From Candidatus Gallispira edinburgensis (lineage in GTDB: Bacteria > Bacillota > Clostridia > Lachnospirales > CAG-274), in contig CAJFNV010000107.1 in assembly GCA_904395805.1 (NCBI GenBank), forward strand, positions 1 through 64,000: a stretch of 64,000 bases of DNA. The letters are read 5' to 3'. The position numbers and the translations under genes are program-made. Below are positions 1 to 9,080 of the stretch, piece after piece (position 1 is the stretch's first letter; each line of letters opens with the position of its first letter). Under the pieces are notes generated by a model. The model was not told where the DNA came from. It did no database searches and was given only the letters and a program-made list of their open reading frames with translations.

Positions 1-46
1 ATTCGTCTTTTTATAAGGTTGTATTGCTTTGAACAGCTGATATGAG

Positions 47-84
47 CCTCCCGTGTAAGGGAGGAGGAGAAACGCTCGCGTTTC
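47..84. repeat. Hairpin-rich intergenic repeat
   Basis: Two small inverted repeats follow each other: CCTCCC/GGGAGG at 47-64 and GAAACG/CGTTTC at 69-84. A similar CCTCCCTT...AAGGGAGG hairpin occurs at 31320-31624. This looks like one of the dispersed non-coding hairpin repeats common between genes of gut Firmicutes, but only a genome-wide copy search can show that. No gene is seen in 1-118. Confidence 0.4.
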
Positions 85-118
85 GGAGGAGGGTTTTGTT
101 AGTGAGGTAAACAGGAAT

Positions 119-1066
119 TTATCTTATTTCAACACCGCCGCTGCCTATATTTGTTCTCTCATTAATTCCTGTAATATCTGAAAGCACCCAGTCAAACTCA
201 CCTGTAGTGATCACTGAACTGCAGTATTCACACTGACCTGAGCTGGTAACTGTTGTAGGTGCTCCGCAGTTAGGGCAGTTTGTAACGGATTTATTGCTTT
301 TGGCAGGGTCTGTAAGGACTCCTGTTTTTCTCATAAATGTATACAGATATTTAAGGTAATAATCCTTTGCGGGATCCCCCTTTATTATATTACCTGTCTT
401 TTCGTCCTTTATATAGTCTCCCATACAGGTGTCAAAATAAACCGTTAAATATTCGTAGTCATTATCCCTTATATACTTAAAGAGATAAGCCTGATTTATG
501 TTTATTCTTGAAAGCTCGTTTATCCAGCCCTTTGATATATATTCATCAAGCTGTCTTTTATGCTGATTAAAAAGTTCTTCCTTTTCAAAGTTTCGTACTT
601 TATCAAAATCTCTTTCAGACCATGCTGTCTGGAGAGTGATAAAGGCTTCTTTTGCCCATGACAGAAATTTTTCACTGCTGAAAGCAGGGTCATATTCCAT
701 AAGAGCATTTGAAATCTCTCCCGTGTTATCCCTTACAGTAAAAGCCGGTACACTATTGTGGTTCACAGGCGTATACTTTCTCTTTTTACTCATTAAATAA
801 GCAAAGGCTAAAATAACAATTACGGTAAAAACAGCTGTACCTACACTGTAGTTTCCGCCGCCTATGTGAAAATAACCGCCGCTGTATATACCTCCGCCAT
901 AGCCGCTGCTGTAACCTCCGCCGTAGTCATAACCTCCGTAGTCGTAGCTGCCGCCGAAATCGGATCCTGAGTCATAGCTGTTAAAGTTCCCAAGATCTGC
1001 CGTTGCGGTGACAGTGAGAGATAAAAGGGATAATAATAAAAGCAATATTGTTATTATTTTTTTCAT
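119..1066 (-). CDS. Tim44-like domain membrane protein with zinc ribbon
   Basis: 315 residues. There is a signal peptide at about 1-23, a Gly/Tyr/Ser-rich stretch to about residue 70, one membrane segment near 77-92 followed by a basic stop (SKKRK), a Tim44-like fold at about 125-255, and a C-terminal zinc ribbon with CPNC and CEYC pairs. Tim44-like proteins are secreted or membrane-anchored and may bind lipid or protein partners; the bacterial role is not known. The gene follows apgM on the same strand, 21 bases downstream of its stop, so the two may be co-transcribed. The family call rests on domain order; the function is unassigned. Confidence 0.75.
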   Translation of the reverse strand: MKKIITILLLLLSLLSLTVTATADLGNFNSYDSGSDFGGSYDYGGYDYGGGYSSGYGGGIYSGGYFHIGGGNYSVGTAVFTVIVILAFAYLMSKKRKYTPVNHNSVPAFTVRDNTGEISNALMEYDPAFSSEKFLSWAKEAFITLQTAWSERDFDKVRNFEKEELFNQHKRQLDEYISKGWINELSRININQAYLFKYIRDNDYEYLTVYFDTCMGDYIKDEKTGNIIKGDPAKDYYLKYLYTFMRKTGVLTDPAKSNKSVTNCPNCGAPTTVTSSGQCEYCSSVITTGEFDWVLSDITGINERTNIGSGGVEIR

Positions 1067-1087
1067 ATTGATTTCCTTTTATACTTA

Positions 1088-2293
1088 TTAAAGGTTAATA
1101 AAGTATTCCATGATCTTCGGACCGTTTTCAATGAATATGCCGCTTGCCTTTGCGCCTTCCTCTGTAAATTCGCCTCCGGGGGCAGGAGAGCTCTTCTTAT
1201 ATATAAGGAAAGGAATAGGGTCATTTGTATGAGTTCTGAGGCTTAAAGGTGTTGCATGGTCAGGCATAATAAGCACTTTGTAATCATCGTATTTTTCAAG
1301 TGCCTCAAGAACCGGTCCAAGAATCTTTTCATCTATGATTTCAAGGGATTTCTTTTTGTTCTCTATTTCATGGCGGTGACCGCACTCATCGGGAGCTTCA
1401 ACATGAATGTATACAAAGTCCTGTCCCTTTTCAAACTCATCAATGGCAGCCTGAGCCTTGCCCTCAAAATTTGTATCCATATAGCCTGTTGCTCCGGGAA
1501 CGTTTACAACATTCATACCTGCAAATTTGCCTATGCCCTTTAAAAGGTCAACAGCGGAGATCATTGAGCCCTTTAAGCCGTATTTTTCTGTAAATGGCAT
1601 AAGGCTTGCTCTTTTGCCTTCGCCCCAGAGCCACATACTGTTGGCAGGTCTTAAACCTCTTGCTTCTCTTGCCTTGTTTACAGGGTGATCCTTTAAAAGG
1701 TCATAGGATTTGACCATCATTTCATAGAGTTTCTGTGCATTTTCATGCTTTGGAATATATTCCTTAATAGGTTTTCCTGTAATATCGTGAGGAGGTGTTA
1801 AATCACCTACATCAAGGGTACCATTATTCCAGATCAGACAATGTCTGTAGCTTACACCGCTGTAAAGCCTGAACTCATCATTCCCAAGATTTTCTTCAAG
1901 ATATTCAACAAGTTCTTTTGCCTCTTCTGTGCTTATATCATCGGCACAGTAGTCAAGAATAGTCTTGTCCTCATAATTGGGTTCATCTGAAAGTGTAACA
2001 AGATTGCATCTGAATGACACATCTGTATCTTTCATATCAATACCTATGGAGCCTGCCTCAAGAGGTGAACGTCCTGTGTAGTAAATCTGGGGGTCATAGC
2101 CGAGAACGGAAAGATTTGCAACGTCGCTGCCCGGCTTCATATTGTCGGCAACAGTTTTGACAAGACCTATTACACCTTTTTTTGCAAGTTTATCCATATT
2201 GGGAGTGTAAGATGCTCCCATTGGTGTTTTATTGCCAAGCTCAGGTACGGGATAGTCTGCCATACCGTCACATAACAGTACTAAATATTTCAT
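1088..2293 (-). CDS. apgM: 2,3-bisphosphoglycerate-independent phosphoglycerate mutase, archaeal type
   Basis: 401 residues, the usual size for the ApgM branch (about 400) rather than the 510-residue GpmI branch. It interconverts 3- and 2-phosphoglycerate in cytosolic glycolysis and gluconeogenesis. Alkaline-phosphatase-superfamily metal motifs are visible: LLCDGMAD at the N terminus, SDVANLSVLGYDP with the phosphate-accepting Ser region, HVEAPDECGH, and MPDHATP followed by HTNDPIPF. I chose the ATG at 2293 (MKYLVLLCDG) because it has AGAAGGA seven bases upstream and removes a 16-residue basic extension that the family lacks. Confidence 0.92.
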   Translation of the reverse strand: MKYLVLLCDGMADYPVPELGNKTPMGASYTPNMDKLAKKGVIGLVKTVADNMKPGSDVANLSVLGYDPQIYYTGRSPLEAGSIGIDMKDTDVSFRCNLVTLSDEPNYEDKTILDYCADDISTEEAKELVEYLEENLGNDEFRLYSGVSYRHCLIWNNGTLDVGDLTPPHDITGKPIKEYIPKHENAQKLYEMMVKSYDLLKDHPVNKAREARGLRPANSMWLWGEGKRASLMPFTEKYGLKGSMISAVDLLKGIGKFAGMNVVNVPGATGYMDTNFEGKAQAAIDEFEKGQDFVYIHVEAPDECGHRHEIENKKKSLEIIDEKILGPVLEALEKYDDYKVLIMPDHATPLSLRTHTNDPIPFLIYKKSSPAPGGEFTEEGAKASGIFIENGPKIMEYFINL

Positions 2294-2414
2294 GATAATT
2301 ATCCTTCTTTCATTCAATTTTAATTTACTACATTTTAACATATATTGACTAAGTTAGCAACGGTTTTAAGGGGAATTTTATTGCGTAATTTTTTATTAAG
2401 ATTTATATTTGCTA

Positions 2415-2490
2415 TTTACAATTACAGAAAAAAATGGTATAATTCTTTCACGGAGAATTGTTAGATATAGAACAATTTTCTATTTTTTTT
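2415..2490 (+). promoter_or_regulatory. Promoter with attenuator-like leader hairpin
   Basis: TTTACA (2415-2420), a 17-base spacer and TATAAT (2438-2443) form a near-consensus vegetative promoter. About 10 bases after the expected start lies GAGAATTGTT/AACAATTTTC (2453-2480, one G-U pair, 8-base loop) followed directly by TATTTTTTTT. This is the form of an intrinsic terminator, yet it precedes the ribosome site of the ABC gene, so it may act as an attenuator. Confidence 0.65.
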
Positions 2491-2507
2491 GTAAAGGAGA
2501 TGTGTTT

Positions 2508-4256
2508 ATGGTAAAAACATTATTATCTCAGGTCAAGCAGTATAAAAAAGCCTCTTTGCTGGCTCCCCTTTTTGCTGCTCTTGAGGTAGTTATGGAAGTT
2601 CTCATACCTCTTGTTATGGCTTCGATCATAGACAAGGGAATTGAAGCCGGAGATATGAAGAATGTTTATATTTACGGAGCTGTTATGCTTATGCTTGCTA
2701 TGATAAGTTTGCTCTGCGGAGCACTTGCAGGTAAATATGCGGCGGAGGCTTCATCAGGCTTTGCCTGTAATCTGAGAGAATCTATGTATGAAAATATACA
2801 GACGTATTCTTTTTCAAATATTGACAGATTTTCAACATCAGGTCTTGTAACAAGAATGACGACTGATGTTACAAATGTTCAGAATGCCTTCCAGATGATA
2901 TTAAGAATGTGCATAAGAGCCCCTTTTATGCTGATATGTGCTCTTGTGGTATGTTTCTTTATAAATGCGAAGCTCAGCCTTGTATATGTTGTGGCAATTG
3001 TTTTTTTAGGCATTTTCTTAAGTATTATTATTAAAAAGGCTATACCTATATTTGATGAAGTATTTAAAAGATATGATGACCTTAATGAAAGCGTACAGGA
3101 GAATGTGTCTGCAATAAGAGTTGTTAAGGCATATGTAAGAGAGGACTTTGAAAAGGAAAAGTTTTCAAAGGCTGTAGATAACCTTTATAAGCTTTTTGTA
3201 GGGGCTGAATCTATACTTGCAAACAACGGACCTATAATGATGACTGCAGTATATGGCTGTATACTTGCTATATCATGGTTCGGCGCAAAAATGATCGTAG
3301 GCAGTACAATGACTACAGGTGAGCTTACAAGTATGTTCAGTTATGTTATGAATATTCTTATGTCACTTATGATGTTATCAATGGTATTTGTAATGATAAC
3401 TATGAGTATGGCAAGTGCAAGAAGAATATCAGAAGTGCTTACGGAAACTCCCGATATCAAGGACTGTGATGAACCTGTTATGGATGTCAAGGACGGAAGC
3501 ATTGACTTTGACAACGTATGTTTTACATATAAAAAGGACAGTGCGGAAAATGTTCTCGACAATATCAATCTTCACATTAAGTCAGGTGAAACTATCGGTA
3601 TCATAGGCGGTACGGGAAGCAGCAAGTCAAGTCTTGTAAACCTTATATCAAGACTTTATGACATTAAATCCGGGCTTTTAAGAGTCGGCGGCATAGATGT
3701 AAGAAAGTATGACCTTGAAGCCCTTAGAAATCAGGTTGCCGTTGTTCTGCAGAAAAATGTACTTTTCAGCGGATCAATACTTGATAACCTTCGCTGGGGT
3801 AAAGAGGATGCCACAGAAGAAGAATGTGCACAGGCATGTAAGCTTGCATGTGCAGATGAATTTATTGAAAGATTTCCCGACAAGTACAATACACATATTG
3901 AACAGGGCGGTACAAATGTATCAGGCGGACAGAGACAGCGTCTTTGTATAGCAAGAGCATTGCTTAAAAATCCTAAGATACTTATACTTGATGATTCAAC
4001 AAGTGCTGTTGATACTGCAACGGATGCAAAGATAAGAGAGGCCTTTGCTACTAAAATTCCTGATGTGACAAAGATCATTATTGCACAGAGAATAAGCAGT
4101 ATTCAGGATGCTGACAGAATAGTTGTACTTGATGACGGAAGAATAAGCGGTATAGGTACTCATGAAGAATTGCTTGAAAGTAATTACATATATCAGGAAG
4201 TTTATGAATCACAGATAAATGCCGGCGGCGACTTTGACAGAAAGGGGGATGACTGA
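2508..4256 (+). CDS. ABC exporter subunit with degenerate ATP site
   Basis: 582 residues: a six-helix exporter membrane domain (about 1-310) and a nucleotide-binding domain. Walker A is GGTGSSKSS (about 367-375), signature VSGGQ (about 471), Walker B LILDDS with Asp in place of the catalytic Glu, and IIAQR with Gln in place of the H-loop His. Those two losses are typical of the inactive-site partner in heterodimeric exporters such as BmrC/BmrD or TmrA/TmrB. ATG 2508 has AAAGGAG at 2493-2499; the longer frame from 2409 covers the promoter and is rejected. The partner starts one base after the stop. Substrate unknown. Confidence 0.9.
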   Translation: MVKTLLSQVKQYKKASLLAPLFAALEVVMEVLIPLVMASIIDKGIEAGDMKNVYIYGAVMLMLAMISLLCGALAGKYAAEASSGFACNLRESMYENIQTYSFSNIDRFSTSGLVTRMTTDVTNVQNAFQMILRMCIRAPFMLICALVVCFFINAKLSLVYVVAIVFLGIFLSIIIKKAIPIFDEVFKRYDDLNESVQENVSAIRVVKAYVREDFEKEKFSKAVDNLYKLFVGAESILANNGPIMMTAVYGCILAISWFGAKMIVGSTMTTGELTSMFSYVMNILMSLMMLSMVFVMITMSMASARRISEVLTETPDIKDCDEPVMDVKDGSIDFDNVCFTYKKDSAENVLDNINLHIKSGETIGIIGGTGSSKSSLVNLISRLYDIKSGLLRVGGIDVRKYDLEALRNQVAVVLQKNVLFSGSILDNLRWGKEDATEEECAQACKLACADEFIERFPDKYNTHIEQGGTNVSGGQRQRLCIARALLKNPKILILDDSTSAVDTATDAKIREAFATKIPDVTKIIIAQRISSIQDADRIVVLDDGRISGIGTHEELLESNYIYQEVYESQINAGGDFDRKGDD

Positions 4257-4257
4257 T

Positions 4258-6162
4258 ATGGCAGGAATGAGAGGAAACAATACAGCTCCGAGACCTAAGG
4301 TTGAAAACCCCGGAAAGATACTTGGACGTATTTTATCAATGATGTTAAAGAAATACTGGTTACAGTGTATTATTGTTTTGATTTGTATAATATGTGCTGC
4401 ATTTGCCAATGTAAGAGGTATTGTGTTTATGCAGAGTCTTATTGATGACTATATTATACCTATGACACAGACTGCAGATCCTGATTTTTCACCTCTTGCA
4501 GACGCACTTTTAAAGATAGCGGGAATTTATGTAATTGGTATATTATGTAATCTGGCTTATCAGAAAATTATGGTTTATGTATCTCAGGGTACATTGAGAA
4601 ATATAAGAAAAGATATTTTCAACAAAATGGAATCACTTCCTATCAAGTACTTTGATACGCATGCTCACGGTGATATAATGTCTGTTTATACAAACGACGT
4701 TGATACATTAAGACAGCTTATAAGCCAGAGCTTACCACAGGTTACAAACTCTGCTGTTTCAATTGTAAGTACATTTTTAAGTATGATCATACTTGATATA
4801 CCTCTTACGGTGCTTACAGTACTTATGGTTTTCATTATGCTTGGCGTAACAAAAACAGTGGGAAGCAGATCAAGAAAGTACTTTACAAAGCAGCAGCAGG
4901 ATCTGGGTGTTGTAAACGGTTATATTGAGGAAATGATAAGCGGACAGAAGGTCGTTAAAGTGTTCTGTCATGAGGAAGAGGCTATAAAGGACTTTAAAAA
5001 GATCAATGACCAGCTCAGAGACAGTGCATATCATGCCAACAAGTTTGCAAACATTCTTATGCCTATAAATGCAAATATAGGAAATATAAGTTATGTGCTC
5101 TGTGCTGTAATAGGTGCTCTGCTTGCCTTAAGCGGACTTACAGGTATTACACTTGGTACCCTTATTGCTTTCCTTACTCTTAACAGAAGTTTCAATAACC
5201 CTGTAGTTCAGGTCAGCCAGCAGATCAACAATGTTGTAATGGCTCTTGCAGGTGCAGAAAGAATTTTCAAGCTTCTTGATGAAGAACCTGAAGTTGATGA
5301 TGGCTGGGACACACTTGTAAACGTAAAAGAAGGCAGTGACGGTTCACTTGTAGAGTGCAAGGAAAGAACAGGTATATGGGCATGGAAGAAGCCTCGTGAA
5401 AACGGTCGTTTTGAGTATACAAAGCTTGAAGGCGGAGTTATTTTTGACGATGTTGACTTCGGATATGATGATAAGAAGATAGTTCTTCACAATATTAAAC
5501 TTTATGCAGAGCCCGGACAGAAAATTGCCTTTGTAGGAAGTACGGGTGCAGGTAAAACTACAATTACAAATCTTATAAACAGATTTTATGATATTCAGGA
5601 CGGTAAAATAAGATATGACGGTGTAAACATAAATCATATCAAAAAGGCTGACTTGAGAAGATCTCTTGGTATAGTTTTACAGGATACTCATCTGTTTACG
5701 GGAACCGTACTTGAAAATATAAGATATGGTAAGCTTGATGCTACCGATGCAGAATGTAAAGAGGCTGCAAGGCTTGCAAATGCTCACAGCTTTATTATAA
5801 GACTTCCCGACGGATATAACACAATGATCACAGGTGACGGTGCAAACCTAAGCCAGGGACAAAGACAGCTTCTTGCAATTGCACGAGCTGCCGTTGCAGA
5901 TCCGCCTGTGCTTATTCTTGATGAGGCAACAAGCTCTATTGATACAAGAACAGAAGGTCTTGTTCAGAGAGGTATGGACCGCCTTATGAAGGGAAGGACT
6001 ACATTTGTTATTGCCCACAGACTTTCTACGGTTAAGAATTCCGACTGTATTATGGTACTTGAACAGGGAAGAATTATCGAAAGAGGAAGTCATGATGACC
6101 TTATTGCGAAGAAGGGCAGATATTATCAGCTTTATACGGGGAATCTTGCAGAAGAGCAATAA
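4258..6162 (+). CDS. ABC exporter subunit with canonical ATP site
   Basis: 634 residues: N-terminal exporter membrane domain, then a nucleotide-binding domain with Walker A GSTGAGKTT (about 427-435), signature LSQGQ, Walker B LILDEATSS with the catalytic Glu, and H-loop IAHRLS. It complements the degenerate partner encoded just upstream. An extra charged insertion of about 40 residues (KERTGIWAWKKPRENGR region) sits before the NBD, as in other large subunits of this pair type. I chose ATG 4258, with AAAGGGGG nine bases before it; ATG 4249 would lie directly against the ribosome site. Probable drug, lipid or peptide export; substrate not visible. Confidence 0.9.
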   Translation: MAGMRGNNTAPRPKVENPGKILGRILSMMLKKYWLQCIIVLICIICAAFANVRGIVFMQSLIDDYIIPMTQTADPDFSPLADALLKIAGIYVIGILCNLAYQKIMVYVSQGTLRNIRKDIFNKMESLPIKYFDTHAHGDIMSVYTNDVDTLRQLISQSLPQVTNSAVSIVSTFLSMIILDIPLTVLTVLMVFIMLGVTKTVGSRSRKYFTKQQQDLGVVNGYIEEMISGQKVVKVFCHEEEAIKDFKKINDQLRDSAYHANKFANILMPINANIGNISYVLCAVIGALLALSGLTGITLGTLIAFLTLNRSFNNPVVQVSQQINNVVMALAGAERIFKLLDEEPEVDDGWDTLVNVKEGSDGSLVECKERTGIWAWKKPRENGRFEYTKLEGGVIFDDVDFGYDDKKIVLHNIKLYAEPGQKIAFVGSTGAGKTTITNLINRFYDIQDGKIRYDGVNINHIKKADLRRSLGIVLQDTHLFTGTVLENIRYGKLDATDAECKEAARLANAHSFIIRLPDGYNTMITGDGANLSQGQRQLLAIARAAVADPPVLILDEATSSIDTRTEGLVQRGMDRLMKGRTTFVIAHRLSTVKNSDCIMVLEQGRIIERGSHDDLIAKKGRYYQLYTGNLAEEQ

Positions 6163-6231
6163 TGTGCTCATTGCTTGAAACCGAAGATGTTTAAGGCTTA
6201 TGTAATATTTTAAAATTTAATAATAAGTGAA

Positions 6232-6280
6232 ATAACCGGTCTTTTGTGTACACTGAACAACAGGGACCGGTTATCTTTAT
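6232..6280 (+). terminator. Terminator-like hairpin after the ABC operon
   Basis: ATAACCGGTC (6232-6241) and GACCGGTTAT (6265-6274) form a perfect 10-bp stem around a 23-base loop holding GTGTACAC. The T-run is weak (ATCTTTATGTC). It is placed correctly to end the ABC transcript. Confidence 0.5.
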
Positions 6281-6355
6281 GTCTTGTAAAATCAGCGGAA
6301 TTGAATTTGATTATTTTTAAGGGGAAACGGAACAGGAAACATCCATGTTTAACTG

Positions 6356-6384
6356 TTGTCTTATTTATGCAAATGTGTTAGAAT
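6356..6384 (+). promoter_or_regulatory. Probable promoter of tilS-hpt
   Basis: TTGTCT (6356-6361), 17 bases, TAGAAT (6379-6384); the start codon of tilS follows 28 bases later after AAGGAG. Confidence 0.5.
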
Positions 6385-6412
6385 TTAGTAAATAAAGCAA
6401 GGAGTTTATAAT

Positions 6413-7765
6413 ATGCTGGATAAGGTTAAAGAAACAATTGAAAAGTACAATATGCTTTCCTGTGGGGACAGAGTAATAATAGGTGTATCGGGAGGAGCAG
6501 ACTCAGTATGCCTGACCGATGTTTTAAATGATCTTAGGGATATATACAGCCTTGAAATTATTCTTGTACACATAAATCACAATATAAGAGGAGAAGAGGC
6601 AAAGAGGGATGAAAATTTTGTAATTGAGCTTGGAAAGAAGTATGGCAATGATGTAAAGGTATTCAGCTATAAGGTGGAGGAAATGGCAAAGAAGGAAGGG
6701 TTGACTGTTGAGGAAATGGGGCGCAGGCTGAGATATGAAGCTTTTTATAAAACAGCAGGTGAAAATGGTAAAATTGCAGTTGCCCACAACATGAATGACA
6801 ACTGCGAAACCATGATAATGAGGTTTTTCAGGGGAACAGGTATTAAAGGTCTTGGAGGCATATCAGCATCAAGAGACAGGATCATACGTCCTCTTATAAA
6901 CATAAGCCGTGATGAAATAGAAAAATACTGTCACGAGAAGGGACTTGAATACTGCACAGACTCTACAAACAATATTGCGGAATATACAAGAAACAAAATA
7001 AGGCTTAATGTTATACCTATGATACAAAGGGAGTTTAACGAAAATATTGTTGCATCCATGGCGAGAATGGCTGAGCTTATGGCTGACGAAGAGGCATATA
7101 TGGACAGGGCGGCAAGGGAAGCGTACGGTAAATGCGAAATTGAGCCTAAAAGAATAAATATAGACAGGCTTTTAAAATTTGACAGGGTCATACAAAGGAG
7201 AATAATAAGACTTGGGTTTTCAGATTATTCTGCCGATCTGCATGATATTTCTTATGAACATGTTGAAAATGTCCTTTCTCTTGTGAATAAGGAGAGCGGA
7301 AAAATAATAGAGCTGCCCGGAGATTTAAGGGCAATAAGAGAGTATAATACTATACTCTTTTACAAAACAGGTGAAAAAAAGGATTTCTGTTACAGTATTG
7401 AACCGGAAAAGAAGTATGTTTTCAGGGAACTGGGACTTGGTATCATGCTTTCACGCAAAGAGTTTAAAAATTATGACGAAAAATTAAAAAATATGTATAC
7501 TATTCCTTTAAATTATGATAAAATAAAATCAAGCTTAGTTCTCAGAGGCAGATGTTCAGGTGACAAAATAAATCTTTACGGAGGGACAAAAACAATTAAA
7601 AAGTTTTTTATTGATGAAAAGGTGCCTTACAGTAAAAGAGATTTTGTGCCTTTGCTTACTATGGGCAATGATGTAATCTGGATAAAGGATATGAAAACTT
7701 CTGTTTTTTTTAAAGCCGGCGGGGACTGTGAAAACATTTTGTATTTATATACATGGGAGGTTTAG
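6413..7765 (+). CDS. tilS: tRNA(Ile)-lysidine synthase
   Basis: 450 residues. The N-terminal PP-loop motif SGGADS is near residue 25, and the substrate-binding domain and C-terminal TilS domain follow, matching the long TilS form. The enzyme joins lysine to C34 of tRNA-Ile(CAU) so that it reads AUA, and is essential in bacteria that have it. AAGGAG lies ten bases before the ATG. The hpt gene begins three bases after the stop, a conserved pair in Firmicutes. The ftsH gene that often follows this pair is absent here. Confidence 0.93.
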   Translation: MLDKVKETIEKYNMLSCGDRVIIGVSGGADSVCLTDVLNDLRDIYSLEIILVHINHNIRGEEAKRDENFVIELGKKYGNDVKVFSYKVEEMAKKEGLTVEEMGRRLRYEAFYKTAGENGKIAVAHNMNDNCETMIMRFFRGTGIKGLGGISASRDRIIRPLINISRDEIEKYCHEKGLEYCTDSTNNIAEYTRNKIRLNVIPMIQREFNENIVASMARMAELMADEEAYMDRAAREAYGKCEIEPKRINIDRLLKFDRVIQRRIIRLGFSDYSADLHDISYEHVENVLSLVNKESGKIIELPGDLRAIREYNTILFYKTGEKKDFCYSIEPEKKYVFRELGLGIMLSRKEFKNYDEKLKNMYTIPLNYDKIKSSLVLRGRCSGDKINLYGGTKTIKKFFIDEKVPYSKRDFVPLLTMGNDVIWIKDMKTSVFFKAGGDCENILYLYTWEV

Positions 7766-7768
7766 AAA

Positions 7769-8302
7769 ATGAAGGAGAGAGTTACAACTCTTATTTCTGA
7801 AGAAAAGTTAAAAACCAGGGTGCAGGAGATTGCCAGAGAAATTACAGAGTATTATAATGGTGAAGAGGTTAAAACCGTTTGTGTGCTTAAGGGTGCCGTT
7901 ATGTTTATGGTCGACCTTGTTAAAAATGTGGATCTGCCTGTTAAATTTGATTTTATGGACGTGTCAAGTTATGGGAATTCTACAGAGTCAAGCGGTAATA
8001 TAAAAATATTAAAGGATCTGGACGATCCAATTGAAGGTGAAAATATTCTTATTGTTGAGGATATTATTGACAGCGGGAGAACTCTTCACTATCTTATAGA
8101 TTATTTAAAGAGCAAAAATCCTAAATCAGTGAAGCTTTGTACTCTTTTTGATAAGCCTGACAGAAGAGAGTTTGATGTTCATGTGGATTGGACAGGATTT
8201 GATATTCCGGATGAATTTATTGTGGGATATGGTCTTGACTATGCACAGAGGTACAGAAATCTTCCTTATATAGGTGTTCTTCATTTTGACGAAGAGGAAT
8301 AA
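7769..8302 (+). CDS. hpt: Hypoxanthine phosphoribosyltransferase
   Basis: 177 residues. The PRPP-binding motif ILIVEDIIDSGRTL (about 92-105) and the family's C-terminal DEFIVGYGLDY purine-binding loop are visible. It salvages hypoxanthine or guanine to IMP or GMP in the cytosol. Co-transcribed with tilS; the GGGAGG site lies inside the tilS end. A strong terminator follows directly. Confidence 0.93.
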   Translation: MKERVTTLISEEKLKTRVQEIAREITEYYNGEEVKTVCVLKGAVMFMVDLVKNVDLPVKFDFMDVSSYGNSTESSGNIKILKDLDDPIEGENILIVEDIIDSGRTLHYLIDYLKSKNPKSVKLCTLFDKPDRREFDVHVDWTGFDIPDEFIVGYGLDYAQRYRNLPYIGVLHFDEEE

Positions 8303-8309
8303 TGTAAAT

Positions 8310-8336
8310 GGGGTGGTGTTAGACTGCCCCTTTTTT
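8310..8336 (+). terminator. Intrinsic terminator of tilS-hpt
   Basis: GGGG (8310-8313) pairs with CCCC (8327-8330), extended by G-U pairs, followed by six T. Confidence 0.75.
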
Positions 8337-8384
8337 GTTTATTATTGCAAACATAGCATGAAACAGATTTGTTGAAAATCACCA

Positions 8385-8465
8385 TTAGAAAAAATTTACA
8401 AAAACTGATATAATAAGAGTATGCTTAGGAGTAGTCTGCACTTGAGGCAGGCTATTATTTTTTTT
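8385..8465 (+). promoter_or_regulatory. carD promoter and leader hairpin
   Basis: TTAGAA (8385-8390), 18 bases, TATAAT (8409-8414). In the leader, TAGTCTGC (8432-8439) and GCAGGCTA (8447-8454) form an 8-bp stem with one G-U pair, followed by TTATTTTTTTT (8455-8465). As at 2453 this is a terminator-shaped element before the ribosome site (GAGGTGG) of the gene it precedes, suggesting attenuation. Confidence 0.6.
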
Positions 8466-8480
8466 GTGAGGTGGATATAT

Positions 8481-8981
8481 ATGTATAATGTAAATGATTC
8501 TGTTTTATATGGAAAACAGGGGGTGTGTAAAATAAAGGATATTGTTACCGAAAATTTTACGGGCAAGCCTGTGGAATACTATACTCTTGAGCCGACTTTC
8601 AGTGACAATACAGTTATATATGTTCCTGTTGAAAATGAAGAGCTTGTTGCTAAAATGCATAAGATATTATCTGCCGAAGAAATTGACAGACTTATAGATG
8701 AGGTCAAGGGTACCGATACAATATGGTATGATGATGAGAAGGAGAGAAAGGCAAAGTATAATGAAATTATTTCAAAGGGTGACAGAAAAGAACTTTTAAT
8801 ACTTATACATACATTGTATCTCAACAAGAGGAAAAGAGAATCTGATGGAAAGAAAATGTATGTAAGTGATGAGAGAATAATGAAAGAGGCTGAAAAGCTT
8901 ATATATGAGGAGTTTGCTGCTGTGCTTAATATTAAGCCCGGTCAGGTTGTGGAGTATATTGTGAATAAAATGGCGGAATGA
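8481..8981 (+). CDS. carD: CarD-family transcription regulator
   Basis: 166 residues, normal for the CarD/CdnL family. The N-terminal RNA-polymerase-interacting Tudor-like domain is clear (NDSVLYGKQGVCKI near residues 4-17, FYTLEP-like strand), followed by a helical C-terminal domain rich in Lys and Glu. CarD proteins bind the RNA polymerase beta subunit and stabilise open complexes, mainly at rRNA and housekeeping promoters. ATG 8481 has GAGGTGG upstream; the longer frame from 8421 runs through the leader hairpin. Transcribed alone. Confidence 0.85.
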   Translation: MYNVNDSVLYGKQGVCKIKDIVTENFTGKPVEYYTLEPTFSDNTVIYVPVENEELVAKMHKILSAEEIDRLIDEVKGTDTIWYDDEKERKAKYNEIISKGDRKELLILIHTLYLNKRKRESDGKKMYVSDERIMKEAEKLIYEEFAAVLNIKPGQVVEYIVNKMAE

Positions 8982-9018
8982 TAAAAAATGATCTTTTTAA
9001 AACTGTTATATATAGTTG

Positions 9019-9047
9019 TTGATGTTTAATGGCGGATATGATATAAT
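9019..9047 (+). promoter_or_regulatory. Promoter of the stalk-domain gene
   Basis: TTGATG (9019-9024), 17 bases, TATAAT (9042-9047), followed by AGGGGTG before ATG 9081. Confidence 0.6.
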
Positions 9048-9080
9048 TATTATAAAATAATTATATAGGGGTGAATTTAA

